A stretch of DNA of 25,013 nucleotides from positions 1 to 25,013 of the forward strand of contig DGVE01000200.1 of NCBI GenBank assembly GCA_002395865.1, written 5' to 3'. Of this stretch, positions 1-9,155 are shown in pieces. A model generated the notes under the pieces. That model was not told the origin of the DNA, did not search any database, and saw only the letters and a list, made by a program, of their open reading frames with translations. A program made the translations under genes and the position numbers. The DNA comes from Lachnospiraceae bacterium UBA4292. Lineage in GTDB: Bacteria > Bacillota > Clostridia > Lachnospirales > Lachnospiraceae. How positions within the stretch are numbered: the first letter of the stretch is position 1; each line of letters begins with the position of its first letter.

Positions 1-184
1 CGCAGGCCAGACAGGTACCGCCCGATAACCTGTCGCATTCGCGGCAGATCGCAAGCCGGCGCGAGTAAAGGCTCTCATCGGCTCGCATTTCCGGCTTCAT
101 CCTCCCTATCTCCCGCAGAACAGTCTCATACATGCCGCGGTCAGCTTCGGCCAAAAGGCATTTTCTGCATATTCTCTGTTCCAT
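1..184 (-). CDS. DUF6171-like small Cys-rich protein (partial, C-terminus outside window)
   Basis: This reading frame starts at the ATG whose first base is 184 and runs off the left edge of the window, so only about the first 61 residues are visible. The protein opens MEQRICRKCLLAEA and later shows ICRECDRL and TCLAC. Together these give a CxxC knuckle near the N-terminus and two further cysteine pairs, which suggests a small metal-binding protein. From memory the pattern matches the DUF6171 family of Clostridia, whose function is unknown. The gene begins 14 bases after the polC stop and has a G-rich ribosome binding site (AGGGGGGG) just before the ATG, so it is probably co-transcribed with polC. 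No role in replication can be claimed from this. Confidence 0.6.
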   Translation of the reverse strand, partial: MEQRICRKCLLAEADRGMYETVLREIGRMKPEMRADESLYSRRLAICRECDRLSGGTCLAC

Positions 185-198
185 AACCCCCCCCTGTA

Positions 199-3100
199 TC
201 AGAGCAGTCCCAGATCCATAAACGTAAACTGGTTGTTCTCCGGAAGGTCTCCGAGTAGTCCAAGCTCGCCCATCTTGTCCGAGAGCGTCTGCGAAATCTT
301 CGCCCTCTGGCGGATGTCCTCCCTCGAGATGAACGGTCCTGCCTTTGCGGCCTGCTCCATGCTGTCCGCGGCCTTGTCACCCATGCCGTCTATGGACGAG
401 AAGCTCGGCATGATCTTCCCGTCGATTATCTGGAAGCGGTTAGCCTTCGCCCTGTAGATGTCTATGGGCATGAAATCGTATCCTCTCGCGAACATCTCCT
501 GAACGATGCGCATATCCTTGAGCGTATCCTGCTCCTTGGCAGAAAGACTGTCCTTTCTGTTCCAGTAGTCGAGCAGCGTGCGGTTCAGCTTGTCATGTCC
601 CATGCACATGAGCTCATATGAGAAGCCTGTCGCTCTTATGGAGAAGTAGGCTGTGTAGTACTCAAGCGGGTAGAACACCTTGCAGTATGCTATTCTCCAC
701 GCCATCATGACGTATGCCGCCGCATGCGCCTTTGGGAACATGTATTTTATCTTCTCGCATGACCAGATGTACCAGTCGGGTACCTCATGGTCGATGAGAT
801 CCTGCTTCCACTGCGGCCATTTCGCGCTCTTTCCTCCCGCTACCTTGCCCTTTCTTACATCCTCCATTATCTTGAAGGACTGCTCGGGCTCGACTCCCAT
901 ACCGATCAGGTATGTCATGATATCGTCACGCGTACAGATGGCTGTCGCGATCGTAGCCTTTCCCTCGAGAATAAGCGTCTGCGCGTTTCCGAGCCATACA
1001 TCCGTGCCGTGCGAGAGTCCCGATATCCTGACCAGATCCGAAAAATGCTGCGGCTTACAGTCAAGTACCATCTGCATGGCGAAATCCGTTCCGAACTCCG
1101 GTATTCCCAGACATCCCAGCTTGCAGTTCGTCAGCTGGTCCGGTGTGATCTTCAGTGCTGAGGTATTCTGGAACAGACTCATGACCTCGGGGGAATCGAG
1201 AGGAAATGTCCTCGGATCCAGCCCGGTCAGATCCTGCAGCATCCTTATCATCGTGGGATCATCATGTCCCAGAATATCCAGCTTAAGAAGGTTCTGGTCG
1301 ATCGAGTGGTAATCGAAATGTGTGGTGACTATCGCAGTCGTCTGATCGTTTGCGGGGTGCTGTACGGGTGTGAAGGTATTTATATCCTCACCCAGTGGAA
1401 GTACTATGATGCCTCCCGGATGCTGTCCGGTCGAGCGCCTCACTCCCACGCATCCTAAAACTATCCTGTTGATCTCGGCTGTTCTCTTCGACTGTCCCCT
1501 CTCCTCATAGTAGTTCTTTATATATCCGAACGCGGTCTTATCCTGCAGCGTCGCTATGGTGCCCGCCCTGAAGGTCTGTCCCGCACCGAAGATAACCTCG
1601 GTATACGCATGCGCCTTCGACTGGTACTCACCTGAGAAGTTGAGGTCTATATCGGGCTCCTTGTCGCCCTTGAAGCCCAGGAAGGTCTCAAAAGGTATGT
1701 CGAAGCCGTCCTTTTTAAGCGGCTGCCCGCACACGGGACATATCTTATCCGGCATATCGCAGCCCGCGGCTCCCGCGTACTTCTTCACATCCTCAGAGTC
1801 GAAATCGCTGTAGCGGCAGTTCTCGCAGTAGTAGTGGGGGCTCAACGGGTTTACCTCCGTGATACCTGACATGGTAGCCACGAATGAAGAGCCTACCGAG
1901 CCTCTCGAGCCGACCAGGTAGCCGTCCTCATTGGACTTTTTGACCAGCTTCTGGGCAATGATATACATGACCGCGTAGCCGTTGCTTATTATGGAATTGA
2001 GCTCGCGCTCCAGTCTCTCACTCACTATCTCCGGCAGAGGATCGCCGTACTTGGCCTTCGCCGTCTTGTAGCACAGCTCACGCAGCGTCGTGTCCGAATT
2101 CGGTATGACGGGCGGACATTTATCGGGGCGCACAGGGGTTATGTAATCTATGCGGTCCGCGATCATATTTGTATTGGTGACCACGACCTCATACGCCTTC
2201 TCCGGCCCCAGATACTCGAACTCCTCGAGCATCTCGTCGGTGGTCTTAAGATACAGCGGCGGTTGGTCGTCGGCATCCTTGAAGCCCTTGCCGGCCTGAA
2301 GTATCCTTCTGTAGACCTCGTCCTCGGGGTTGAGAAAATGCACATCACCCGTGGCCACGACCGGCTTATTGAGACTTCTGCCCAGCTCGACCACGCGTCT
2401 GTTAAGGTCCTGAAGGTCTCCTACGGAGAACACCACCGGCTCCTTCTCCTTTAACAGGTACATATTGTTGCCTGTGGGCTGGATCTCGAGATAGTCGTAG
2501 AACTGCGCTATCTGCGATATCTCCTCCTCTGTCTCTCCCCTGAGTATCGCCTCCATCAGCTCGCCGCTCGCGCAGGCGCTGCCTACCAAAAGACCCTCGC
2601 GGTGCTTGACCAGCATGGACTTGGGTATCCTAGGGGTCTTTGCGAAATAGTCCAGATGCGACATGGAGATGAGCTTATACAGATTGATCCTTCCGACTGT
2701 GTTCTGCGCGAGTATGATCACATGGTTGCTGCGGAGCTTTTTGATGGTCTCCGCATCCACCTTTGCGAACTCCGCCAGCGCGTCCAGATCGTTTATGCCC
2801 TGCCGCGATGCCCTTGCGGCCAGCTCGATAAATATGCCGCCGCAGCATCTTGCGTCGTCCACGGCCCTGTGGTGGCTCTCGAGCTCCACGCCGAGGTCCT
2901 TTGCCACGACATCGAGCTTATAGCGCGACAGGTGCTTTAGCTGCGCTCTGGCCATACCTAAGGTATCTACATATGTCGGCAGAAACTCTTTGCCCATCAC
3001 AGCCGCCTTCTGAGTCATGAAGGACATATCGAAGTCCGCGTTATGCGCCACCATCACGCAGCCCTCGCAAAAGAGCAGAAACTCAGGCAGCACCTCCTCG

Positions 3101-4695
3101 ATGGTTCTCGCGGATGCCACCATGCCATCATTTATTCCTGTCAGCTTCTCTATGTGGGGCGGTATGGGTATCTGTGGATTCACAAAGCATCCGAAATCAT
3201 CCACCACCTCACCGTTTTTGATCTTAACGGCACCGATCTCGATCACACGGTCATTGACCGGTGAGAAGCCGGTGGTCTCTATATCGAATGCCACAAATGT
3301 CGTGTCGGCAATGCTCTGTCCCGCGCTTCTGGTGACGGTCTTCTTCAGGTCATCGACCAGATATCCCTCGCAGCCGTATATCACCTTGAATGGATCGCCC
3401 TTTAACTTGCCCTCCATGAGGTGGAACGCGTCCGTAAAAGCGTGCACTACGCCGTGGTCGGTGATAGCCAGAGCCTTATGACCCCAACGCTTGGCAGTCA
3501 TTATAAGATCTGCGGTATCTCCCACGGCATCCATCTCACTCATCTTGGTGTGGCAGTGAAGCTCGACCCTCTTCACGGGTGCGTTGTCGGAGCGCTTTAC
3601 CCTGAAATCCTCTCCCTTTCTGATGCCCACGCATGAATTGATGATGAAATCCTTGTCATACGAATCAAACTGGCATGAACCTTTAAGCTCTATGAACTCA
3701 CCGATCTTGAAATCGTCCTCGAACTCGGCCTTGTACTCTCCCGCTATAAACAGCTTGCACATGATGGAATCGGTGTAGTCTGTGACTGCAAATATGGCCA
3801 GGACCCTTCCGGATCTGAGCTCTCGTGTCTCCATGGAGCATATCTGGCCGCGGACCACGACTGAGCCGAAATCGCCCTTGAGCTCCTCGATGGGCGTGTA
3901 CTCCCTCTCGTCGAACTTTCTGCCGTAGATGTATCCCGGCTCATCCGTCTTCTTATAGTGTATGGGAGCCTGATTGTCCTCGCCCTTATCCTTGCCCCTG
4001 CGTGAAAGCTTTCCGCTCCTGACGCCCTTGCCTTCCTGCGGCTTATCCTGCGCGGGTGCGCTCTTCTCGGGCTGACTATCCTGTGAGGTCTCATCGTCCG
4101 TGAGCACGAAGGGTATATCCTCCTGCGCCTCGGGAGCGATGAGGTGCGCGCTCTCCTTTTCGGTGAAGCGTTTTTCAAACTCCTCGCTGTCCTTGTACTC
4201 TATCACCACAGGCGTATCGAAGCCGCATTTGTCCAGCATGATTCTGAAGAGATCCTTCTTTATGTCATTCTCCTTCATGCGGGTAATGGGGGAATCGTAG
4301 GCCTTGATATGAAGAGAACCGTCCACCTCTGTCCAGTCCGAGTACATGAGCATACCGTACTCCTGGCTCGATATGGTGGACAGTTCCTCCATTATACTGT
4401 CCTTGTACTCCTTTATGAGCAGCTCCACCGAGTATCCCGCAGGCAGATTGAAATGCTCATGGACCACTATGGCTACGTCCGAATCCGGGAAGATCTGTCT
4501 CTTTATCTCCTCCTCCAGACGTCTGACCATGTACCTGGGGATTATGTAATCGCTGACCATGCAGACATTTATCTGCGAATGATCACCTGAATAGTATATC
4601 CTGCTGATATAAGAGTTGCCAAACATTTCCGCCGCCTGACGCGAAAGCTCAAGCGAGGGAAATGCCATACGAAATTCCATATTTGTTCCTGCCAT
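199..4695 (-). CDS. polC: DNA polymerase III alpha subunit, PolC type
   Basis: This is the essential replicative polymerase of low-GC Gram-positives, with built-in 3'-5' proofreading. It is 1498 residues long, a normal length for PolC. An OB-fold lies at about 275-360 and the first half of a PHP domain at about 375-460 (HCHTKMSEMDAVGD). That PHP domain is split by a DEDDh exonuclease at about 465-630: DIETTGF (Asp471/Glu473), HNADFD and HRAVDDA. The polymerase core shows the nucleotide-binding stretch YLVGSRGSVGSS at about 926-937, a CxxC...CxxC zinc site at 957-989, and catalytic PDIDLNF with Asp1015 and Asp1017. All key residues are intact. Residues 200-250 form a charged linker. The start is uncertain by five codons, because the ATG at 4695 and the ATG at 4680 each follow an AGGA. 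The gene is divergent from the ABC-F gene. Confidence 0.97.
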   Translation of the reverse strand: MAGTNMEFRMAFPSLELSRQAAEMFGNSYISRIYYSGDHSQINVCMVSDYIIPRYMVRRLEEEIKRQIFPDSDVAIVVHEHFNLPAGYSVELLIKEYKDSIMEELSTISSQEYGMLMYSDWTEVDGSLHIKAYDSPITRMKENDIKKDLFRIMLDKCGFDTPVVIEYKDSEEFEKRFTEKESAHLIAPEAQEDIPFVLTDDETSQDSQPEKSAPAQDKPQEGKGVRSGKLSRRGKDKGEDNQAPIHYKKTDEPGYIYGRKFDEREYTPIEELKGDFGSVVVRGQICSMETRELRSGRVLAIFAVTDYTDSIMCKLFIAGEYKAEFEDDFKIGEFIELKGSCQFDSYDKDFIINSCVGIRKGEDFRVKRSDNAPVKRVELHCHTKMSEMDAVGDTADLIMTAKRWGHKALAITDHGVVHAFTDAFHLMEGKLKGDPFKVIYGCEGYLVDDLKKTVTRSAGQSIADTTFVAFDIETTGFSPVNDRVIEIGAVKIKNGEVVDDFGCFVNPQIPIPPHIEKLTGINDGMVASARTIEEVLPEFLLFCEGCVMVAHNADFDMSFMTQKAAVMGKEFLPTYVDTLGMARAQLKHLSRYKLDVVAKDLGVELESHHRAVDDARCCGGIFIELAARASRQGINDLDALAEFAKVDAETIKKLRSNHVIILAQNTVGRINLYKLISMSHLDYFAKTPRIPKSMLVKHREGLLVGSACASGELMEAILRGETEEEISQIAQFYDYLEIQPTGNNMYLLKEKEPVVFSVGDLQDLNRRVVELGRSLNKPVVATGDVHFLNPEDEVYRRILQAGKGFKDADDQPPLYLKTTDEMLEEFEYLGPEKAYEVVVTNTNMIADRIDYITPVRPDKCPPVIPNSDTTLRELCYKTAKAKYGDPLPEIVSERLERELNSIISNGYAVMYIIAQKLVKKSNEDGYLVGSRGSVGSSFVATMSGITEVNPLSPHYYCENCRYSDFDSEDVKKYAGAAGCDMPDKICPVCGQPLKKDGFDIPFETFLGFKGDKEPDIDLNFSGEYQSKAHAYTEVIFGAGQTFRAGTIATLQDKTAFGYIKNYYEERGQSKRTAEINRIVLGCVGVRRSTGQHPGGIIVLPLGEDINTFTPVQHPANDQTTAIVTTHFDYHSIDQNLLKLDILGHDDPTMIRMLQDLTGLDPRTFPLDSPEVMSLFQNTSALKITPDQLTNCKLGCLGIPEFGTDFAMQMVLDCKPQHFSDLVRISGLSHGTDVWLGNAQTLILEGKATIATAICTRDDIMTYLIGMGVEPEQSFKIMEDVRKGKVAGGKSAKWPQWKQDLIDHEVPDWYIWSCEKIKYMFPKAHAAAYVMMAWRIAYCKVFYPLEYYTAYFSIRATGFSYELMCMGHDKLNRTLLDYWNRKDSLSAKEQDTLKDMRIVQEMFARGYDFMPIDIYRAKANRFQIIDGKIMPSFSSIDGMGDKAADSMEQAAKAGPFISREDIRQRAKISQTLSDKMGELGLLGDLPENNQFTFMDLGLL

Positions 4696-4741
4696 CTTAT
4701 CCTGTCTTTCTAACTGCTTCGTTTCATTGACTTTAGTCTCT

Positions 4742-4770
4742 ATAGTACACTATCGGACCGCTTTTCACAA
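4742..4770 (-). promoter_or_regulatory. Predicted polC promoter
   Basis: On the minus strand TTGTGA (4765-4770) is followed after 17 bases by TACTAT (4742-4747). Both hexamers are close to the vegetative consensus. The expected transcript start near 4735 leaves a leader of about 40 bases before polC. The promoter is back-to-back with the ABC-F promoter, about 30 bases away. Confidence 0.55.
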
Positions 4771-4798
4771 TGAATATCGTGTATTTTAAAAAAACACC

Positions 4799-4826
4799 TT
4801 GCAAAAGCAGGATTCTCTGCTACAAT
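4799..4826 (+). promoter_or_regulatory. Predicted promoter of the ABC-F gene
   Basis: TTGCAA (4799-4804) and TACAAT (4821-4826) are separated by 16 bases. Transcription would begin near 4832-4834. That makes the in-frame ATG at 4837 almost leaderless and favours the ATG at 4885, which would have a leader of about 50 bases. Confidence 0.6.
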
Positions 4827-4884
4827 ATCGTGGGTCATGTTGTTTTACACAGCGGACAATGTCTGTCTGCGGAAAGGAAATGCT

Positions 4885-6522
4885 ATGATAAGTACAAGCG
4901 GTGTCACTCTCAGGCTCGGCAAGCGCGCACTGTTTGAGGATGTGAACATAAAATTTACCGAGGGCAACTGCTACGGTCTCATCGGCGCAAACGGTGCCGG
5001 TAAATCCACATTTTTAAAGATACTCTCGGGCGAGCTCGAGCCCACGAACGGCTTCGTATCCATCACTCCCGGCCAGCGCCTTTCAGTCCTGGAGCAGGAC
5101 CATTTCAAGTATGACGCGGAGACTGTCCTCAACACCGTCATGATGGGCAACGCAAGGCTCTTCGAAGTCATGCGCCTCAAGGACGAGATCTACGCCAAGG
5201 AGGAGTTCTCCGAGGAGGACGGCATAAAAGCAGCTGAGCTCGAGGAGGAGTTCAACAATATGAACGGCTGGGAGGCTGAGGCCGATGCCGCCGATCTCTT
5301 AAACGGTCTCGGCGTCGAGACCGAGCTCCACTGCAAGCTCATGGGCGACCTGAACGGCCCCGAGAAGGTGAAGGTACTTCTCGCGCGCGCCCTCTTTGGA
5401 AACCCCGACATCCTTCTGATGGACGAGCCCACGAACCACCTGGATCTGGCCGCCATCGCATGGCTGGAGGAGTTCCTCATCAATTTCAACAATACCGTCA
5501 TCGTGGTCAGCCATGACAGATACTTCCTCAACAAGGTCTGCACACAGATCGCGGATATCGACTACTCCAAGATCCAGCTCTACGCAGGAAACTACGACTT
5601 CTGGTATGAGTCCAGCCAGCTGATGATCCGCCAGATGAAGGAGGCCAACAAGAAGAAGGAGGAGAAGATCAAGGAGCTGCAGGAATTCATACAGCGTTTC
5701 TCCGCAAATGCCTCCAAATCCAAGCAGGCGACCTCCAGAAAGCGTGCCCTTGAAAAGATCGAGCTCGAGGAGATCAAGCCCAGCAGCCGAAAATATCCGT
5801 ACATCGACTTCCGTCCCGACCGCGAGATCGGCAACGAGGTGCTCTTCGTAAAGAACATCTCGAAGACCATTGACGGCAGGAAGGTGCTCGACGACGTGTC
5901 ATTTACACTGGGACATGACGACAAGGTGGCATTCGTCGGAAGCGACGAGCTCGCAAAGACCACTCTCTTCAACATCATCATGGGTATCACAGAGCCGGAC
6001 GAGGGAACGGTGAAGTGGGGCATCACCACTTCGCAGGCATATTTCCCTAAGGATAACTCCTCAGAGTTCGACAACGACCTCACTATAGCCGACTGGCTTC
6101 AGCAGTACTCTCCCGTGAAGGATATCACCTATGTTCGCGGCTTCCTCGGAAGAATGCTTTTTGCGGGCGAGGACGGCGTGAAAAAGGTCAGAGTCCTCTC
6201 CGGAGGCGAGAAGGTCCGCTGCATGCTCTCAAAGATGATGATCAGTGGAGCGAACTGTCTGGTATTCGATGAGCCCACCAACCACCTGGACATGGAATCG
6301 ATCACCGCCCTCAACAACGGAATGATGAAGTTCCCCGGTGTTATACTCTTCTCATCGCGTGACCACCAGATCGTACAGACCACGGCCAACCGCATCATAG
6401 AATTCATCGGCGGCAAGATAATCGATAAGATCACGACCTACGACGAATACCTCGCAAGCGACGAGATGGCCATGAAACGCCAGATCTTTTCGGTGCACGA
6501 GGACGACGAGAACGACAACTGA
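4885..6522 (+). CDS. ykpA: ABC-F family ATPase (YkpA/YbiT-like)
   Basis: This is a soluble twin-ATPase of the ABC-F group, without membrane segments; members act on ribosomes as translation factors. It has 545 residues from the ATG at 4885, which follows GGAAAGGAAA and gives the family's usual MIS...V.LR opening. Domain 1 has Walker A GANGAGKS (34-41), signature LNGPEK (156-161), Walker B LLMDEPTNHLD and H-loop SHDR. A Lys/Glu-rich linker lies at about 250-300. Domain 2 has a degenerate Walker A GSDELAKT (352-359), a canonical LSGGEK (438-443) and Walker B VFDEPTNHLD. From memory the degenerate second Walker A is normal in B. subtilis YkpA. The second H-loop reads SSRDH, with Arg492 where YkpA has the switch histidine. 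The 16 extra codons back to 4837 are unlikely to be translated, because they lie at the transcript start. Confidence 0.93.
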   Translation: MISTSGVTLRLGKRALFEDVNIKFTEGNCYGLIGANGAGKSTFLKILSGELEPTNGFVSITPGQRLSVLEQDHFKYDAETVLNTVMMGNARLFEVMRLKDEIYAKEEFSEEDGIKAAELEEEFNNMNGWEAEADAADLLNGLGVETELHCKLMGDLNGPEKVKVLLARALFGNPDILLMDEPTNHLDLAAIAWLEEFLINFNNTVIVVSHDRYFLNKVCTQIADIDYSKIQLYAGNYDFWYESSQLMIRQMKEANKKKEEKIKELQEFIQRFSANASKSKQATSRKRALEKIELEEIKPSSRKYPYIDFRPDREIGNEVLFVKNISKTIDGRKVLDDVSFTLGHDDKVAFVGSDELAKTTLFNIIMGITEPDEGTVKWGITTSQAYFPKDNSSEFDNDLTIADWLQQYSPVKDITYVRGFLGRMLFAGEDGVKKVRVLSGGEKVRCMLSKMMISGANCLVFDEPTNHLDMESITALNNGMMKFPGVILFSSRDHQIVQTTANRIIEFIGGKIIDKITTYDEYLASDEMAMKRQIFSVHEDDENDN

Positions 6523-6544
6523 TCGCGTATACCATAATAACAAA

Positions 6545-6590
6545 GAGGCAGCCCCCAAAAAGGGACTGCCTCATATTTATGTTCTTTTTT
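6545..6590. terminator. Shared bidirectional terminator between convergent ABC-F and LCP genes
   Basis: GAGGCAG (6545-6551) pairs with CTGCCTC (6566-6572). After one C/A mismatch a further CCC/GGG pairs around a short A-rich loop. The plus strand then runs into T-rich sequence ending in eight T at 6583-6590. The minus strand reads TTTGTTATTAT straight after the stem. Position and shape fit termination of both converging transcripts. The plus-strand T-run is offset about 10 bases from the stem. Confidence 0.75.
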
Positions 6591-7809
6591 AGTACAGTAT
6601 CTGCTGAAGCAGACTTACGGTGTAGTTGAAGTCAGGCAGAAGGTTGTAGTTCTGCGATACGAAATGACCGTCAAACGGCACTCTGTACTGCTCCAGCGGA
6701 TATGAGAGATACGTGAGCACATTCAGTATCAGCGAGGTCATCTTGTCGCCCGGTATATTGTGGGTGACCAGAGGAAGTGCAGTGTTCAGGAAGCTGTTGA
6801 TGCTTCCTATATCCATGCCCTTCAGTTTCTGGAACATGAGCGTGAGCACCGTTCTCTGTCGCTGCGTTCTGGCGTAATCGGAGCCGACATACCTTATACG
6901 CATGTAAGCGACAGCCTGCATACCGTTGAGATGCAGCGATCCTTCCGATACATAGTATTCATTCGGATTTAGGCCTACGCCTCTGCACATCTCGTTGATA
7001 TAATTGTTGGCGACTCTGGCTTCATCAGCCGAAATGGAAAGATCCACGCCTCCGATGGCATCGATGATCTCGATCATGCTGTAGAAGTTCACTCTCGCGT
7101 AGGCGTTCACGTTTACACGGAAGTTCTGCTCTATCGTCTGGCAAAGAAGCGGCCCTCCTCCTACTGCATGCGCGGCATTCAGCTTTCTTGCGCCGTAGCC
7201 GGGGATATTTACATAGGTATCCCTCATGAAGGAGGTCATATAGATTCTCTGCTTCGCAGTATTGATAGTGAGCAGGATCATCGTATCCGAGTTGCCGTTC
7301 CAGTTCGAGCCCGCACGGTTATCGACACCTATCAGAAGGATGTTGTATACATCCGACGATGATGCTATGGGCGTAGCCTGCTGTACCGAGGACTGCTGCT
7401 GCATGACGCTCGACTCCACGACCTTGGCCTGCTCCTCTATGGACGCTATTATATCGGGAGTCAGCTTGCTGAGGTCGATCTCGACCTGCTCCGTTCCGAT
7501 GACCACTCCGGCCGCGTCAGTCACTTCCACTTGAGTGAAATACTGTTGGCTCTGAGCCTCCTGCTTATCTATCTCGGCCAGAATGGAGCTGGCCACCTCG
7601 CGTGCAAGTGTCGTCTGGTCCTCATCGGCCTGATAATCCATCTTACCGATGTAATGCTGAATAAGGAAATATGCCGCTCCCGCCACTATAAGGCACACCA
7701 CCGCGATCACGCAAAGTGTGATGAGTATCGCACGCATCACTCTGTTGGCTTTAGATCTCTTTTTTCTTTTTACGGTCGACTTTTTGACGGCCTTCTTCTT
7801 TTCTTCCAT
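6589..7809 (-). CDS. LytR-CpsA-Psr (LCP) family cell-wall glycopolymer ligase
   Basis: LCP enzymes attach undecaprenyl-linked glycopolymers such as teichoic acids or capsule to peptidoglycan outside the cell. The 406-residue protein has a basic cytoplasmic head (1-25), one membrane segment (about 26-50), a spacer with Gln/Ser-rich sequence (about 60-150) and the LCP domain (about 153-345). The domain shows LLIGVDNR, NSDTM (Asp175), SFMRDT (Arg196), RKLNAAHAVGG, and RIRYVGSDYARTQRQR, which carries the conserved arginines that bind the pyrophosphate lipid. It is the last gene of its operon. Its ATG overlaps the Nudix stop by one base (TAATG), preceded by AAGGTAGG, so translation is probably coupled. 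The substrate polymer cannot be told from sequence. Confidence 0.93.
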   Translation of the reverse strand: MEEKKKAVKKSTVKRKKRSKANRVMRAILITLCVIAVVCLIVAGAAYFLIQHYIGKMDYQADEDQTTLAREVASSILAEIDKQEAQSQQYFTQVEVTDAAGVVIGTEQVEIDLSKLTPDIIASIEEQAKVVESSVMQQQSSVQQATPIASSSDVYNILLIGVDNRAGSNWNGNSDTMILLTINTAKQRIYMTSFMRDTYVNIPGYGARKLNAAHAVGGGPLLCQTIEQNFRVNVNAYARVNFYSMIEIIDAIGGVDLSISADEARVANNYINEMCRGVGLNPNEYYVSEGSLHLNGMQAVAYMRIRYVGSDYARTQRQRTVLTLMFQKLKGMDIGSINSFLNTALPLVTHNIPGDKMTSLILNVLTYLSYPLEQYRVPFDGHFVSQNYNLLPDFNYTVSLLQQILY

Positions 7810-8360
7810 TACCTACCTTGTCCTTTTTGAAGGTCGAAATACGCGAGCAGGGCAGCCACCGTCTTCGCGTCGGTTATCTGTCCGCCGTATATCATACCCT
7901 TTAATTCTTCCGCGGAGTATGCCTCTATATCCAGAAATTCCTCGTCATCAGGGTGTGCGTCTCCCTTTTTCAGGTTTTTCACAAGAAAAACTTCCGTGGT
8001 CTCGTTGCAGAAGGCAACCGCGGTCACTATCTTGAAAACAAACTGCACATCCTCGCGCGCCGCAGTGTAGCCTGTCTCCTCGGAAAGCTCCCTGAGCGCG
8101 GCCGAACATCCGTCCTCATCAGGGTCATCCTTGGCGCCTGCCGGTATCTCCAGACTGTATGCGTCGATGGCCGGCCTGTACTGCCTCACCATAAGTATAC
8201 GACCGTCTCCGCGAACCGCCACGACTCCCGCACCGCCTCCGTGTCCTATAAAATCCCACGAGGCCCTGCTTCCGTCAGGGAACTCCATCACATCCTCATA
8301 CACGGTGAGGATGCTGCCCCGGTATCTTTTTATCCTGTCGACTCTTTTGATCTGCTCCAT
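7809..8360 (-). CDS. Nudix hydrolase, probable ADP-ribose pyrophosphatase
   Basis: A cytoplasmic Nudix hydrolase of about 183 residues that likely splits ADP-ribose into AMP and ribose-5-phosphate. The Nudix box is visible as PAGAKDDPDEDG...AALRELSEETGY. The REL-EE-TG core is intact, and one extra residue lies between the first Gly and the first Glu compared with the usual spacing. IPAG before the box is typical of the ADP-ribose pyrophosphatase group. The ATG at 8360 was chosen because it lies five bases after the proC stop and gives the common MEQ-K-V-R opening. A GTG at 8375, overlapping proC, is possible and would add five residues. Neither start has a good ribosome binding site, so translation probably depends on coupling to proC. 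Substrate is inferred from family resemblance. Confidence 0.85.
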   Translation of the reverse strand: MEQIKRVDRIKRYRGSILTVYEDVMEFPDGSRASWDFIGHGGGAGVVAVRGDGRILMVRQYRPAIDAYSLEIPAGAKDDPDEDGCSAALRELSEETGYTAAREDVQFVFKIVTAVAFCNETTEVFLVKNLKKGDAHPDDEEFLDIEAYSAEELKGMIYGGQITDAKTVAALLAYFDLQKGQGR

Positions 8361-8365
8361 ATCAG

Positions 8366-9154
8366 TCAGCGGCACTTGTCATAGCACTTTTGTGTAGCCG
8401 CAAATACCGCCTTCCTGAAGCCGTTCTCCTCGAGTGCCGAAACTCCCGCGATAGTGGTTCCTCCGGGCGAGCAGACATCATCCTTGAGCTTTCCGGGGTG
8501 TTCACCCGTCTCTAGAACCATTTTGGCGGCTCCGAGAAGTGACTGCGCGCAGAATTCATATGCCATTTTTCTGGGCATTCCGCACTTTACCACGCTGTCG
8601 GCCAGAGCCTCGATAAACATATACGCGTATGCGGGAGAGCTTCCGCTCGCGCACACGACCGCGGGGATAAGACTCTCGTCCACCTTCACGCACCTTCCGA
8701 AGGCGCCGAATATCTCACCTATCAGTGCCTTCTCGTCGTCCGTGAACTCCTTATCGTCGTACGCTATACCGGTCATTCCCTCTCCTACGAGTGCAGGGGT
8801 GTTCGGCATGGCTCTCACGATCCTGCGGTCGATGCCCAGCTTCTCCTTCAGCTGATCGATGCTCACGCCGGGAGCGAGGGAAATGATCACATTGTCCCTT
8901 TTAACGATGTCCTGGATATTCTTCAGAACCTTGGGATACACTACCGGCTTCACCGCGAGAACTATATACTTGCACTTGCTCGCAAGCTCTGCGTTCGAAT
9001 CGCAGTACATCACACCGGTCTCTTTAAATATCTCCTTTGCGTGCTCCTCGTGAGCCACGGTAAAGAGCATATCCGTGACATCCGCCTTCTTGAGAAGGCC
9101 TCTCATCATGGCTGAGCCCATATTGCCCATGCCGATAAATCCGATCTTATCCAT
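8366..9154 (-). CDS. proC: Pyrroline-5-carboxylate reductase
   Basis: This enzyme catalyses the last step of proline synthesis, reducing 1-pyrroline-5-carboxylate with NAD(P)H in the cytoplasm. At 262 residues the length is normal. The N-terminus IGFIGMGNMGSAM is the dinucleotide-binding turn. RAMPNTPALVGEGMTG in mid-protein and CSPGGTTIAG with the following helix near the C-terminus are family signatures of the substrate and dimer region. The ATG is one base after the aminotransferase stop (TGA T ATG), with AAAGGG as ribosome binding site, so the two genes are co-translated. No proA or proB is in the window. Confidence 0.95.
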   Translation of the reverse strand: MDKIGFIGMGNMGSAMMRGLLKKADVTDMLFTVAHEEHAKEIFKETGVMYCDSNAELASKCKYIVLAVKPVVYPKVLKNIQDIVKRDNVIISLAPGVSIDQLKEKLGIDRRIVRAMPNTPALVGEGMTGIAYDDKEFTDDEKALIGEIFGAFGRCVKVDESLIPAVVCASGSSPAYAYMFIEALADSVVKCGMPRKMAYEFCAQSLLGAAKMVLETGEHPGKLKDDVCSPGGTTIAGVSALEENGFRKAVFAATQKCYDKCR

Positions 9155-9155
9155 A

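Noticed and set aside
680..1312. A 210-codon plus-strand frame inside polC
   Set aside because: It lies opposite the conserved polymerase core of an intact polC and its translation has no recognisable domain.
4837..4884. Sixteen extra N-terminal codons for the ABC-F protein
   Set aside because: The ATG at 4837 is only a few bases from the predicted transcript start and has no ribosome binding site. The ATG at 4885 has one and matches the family start.
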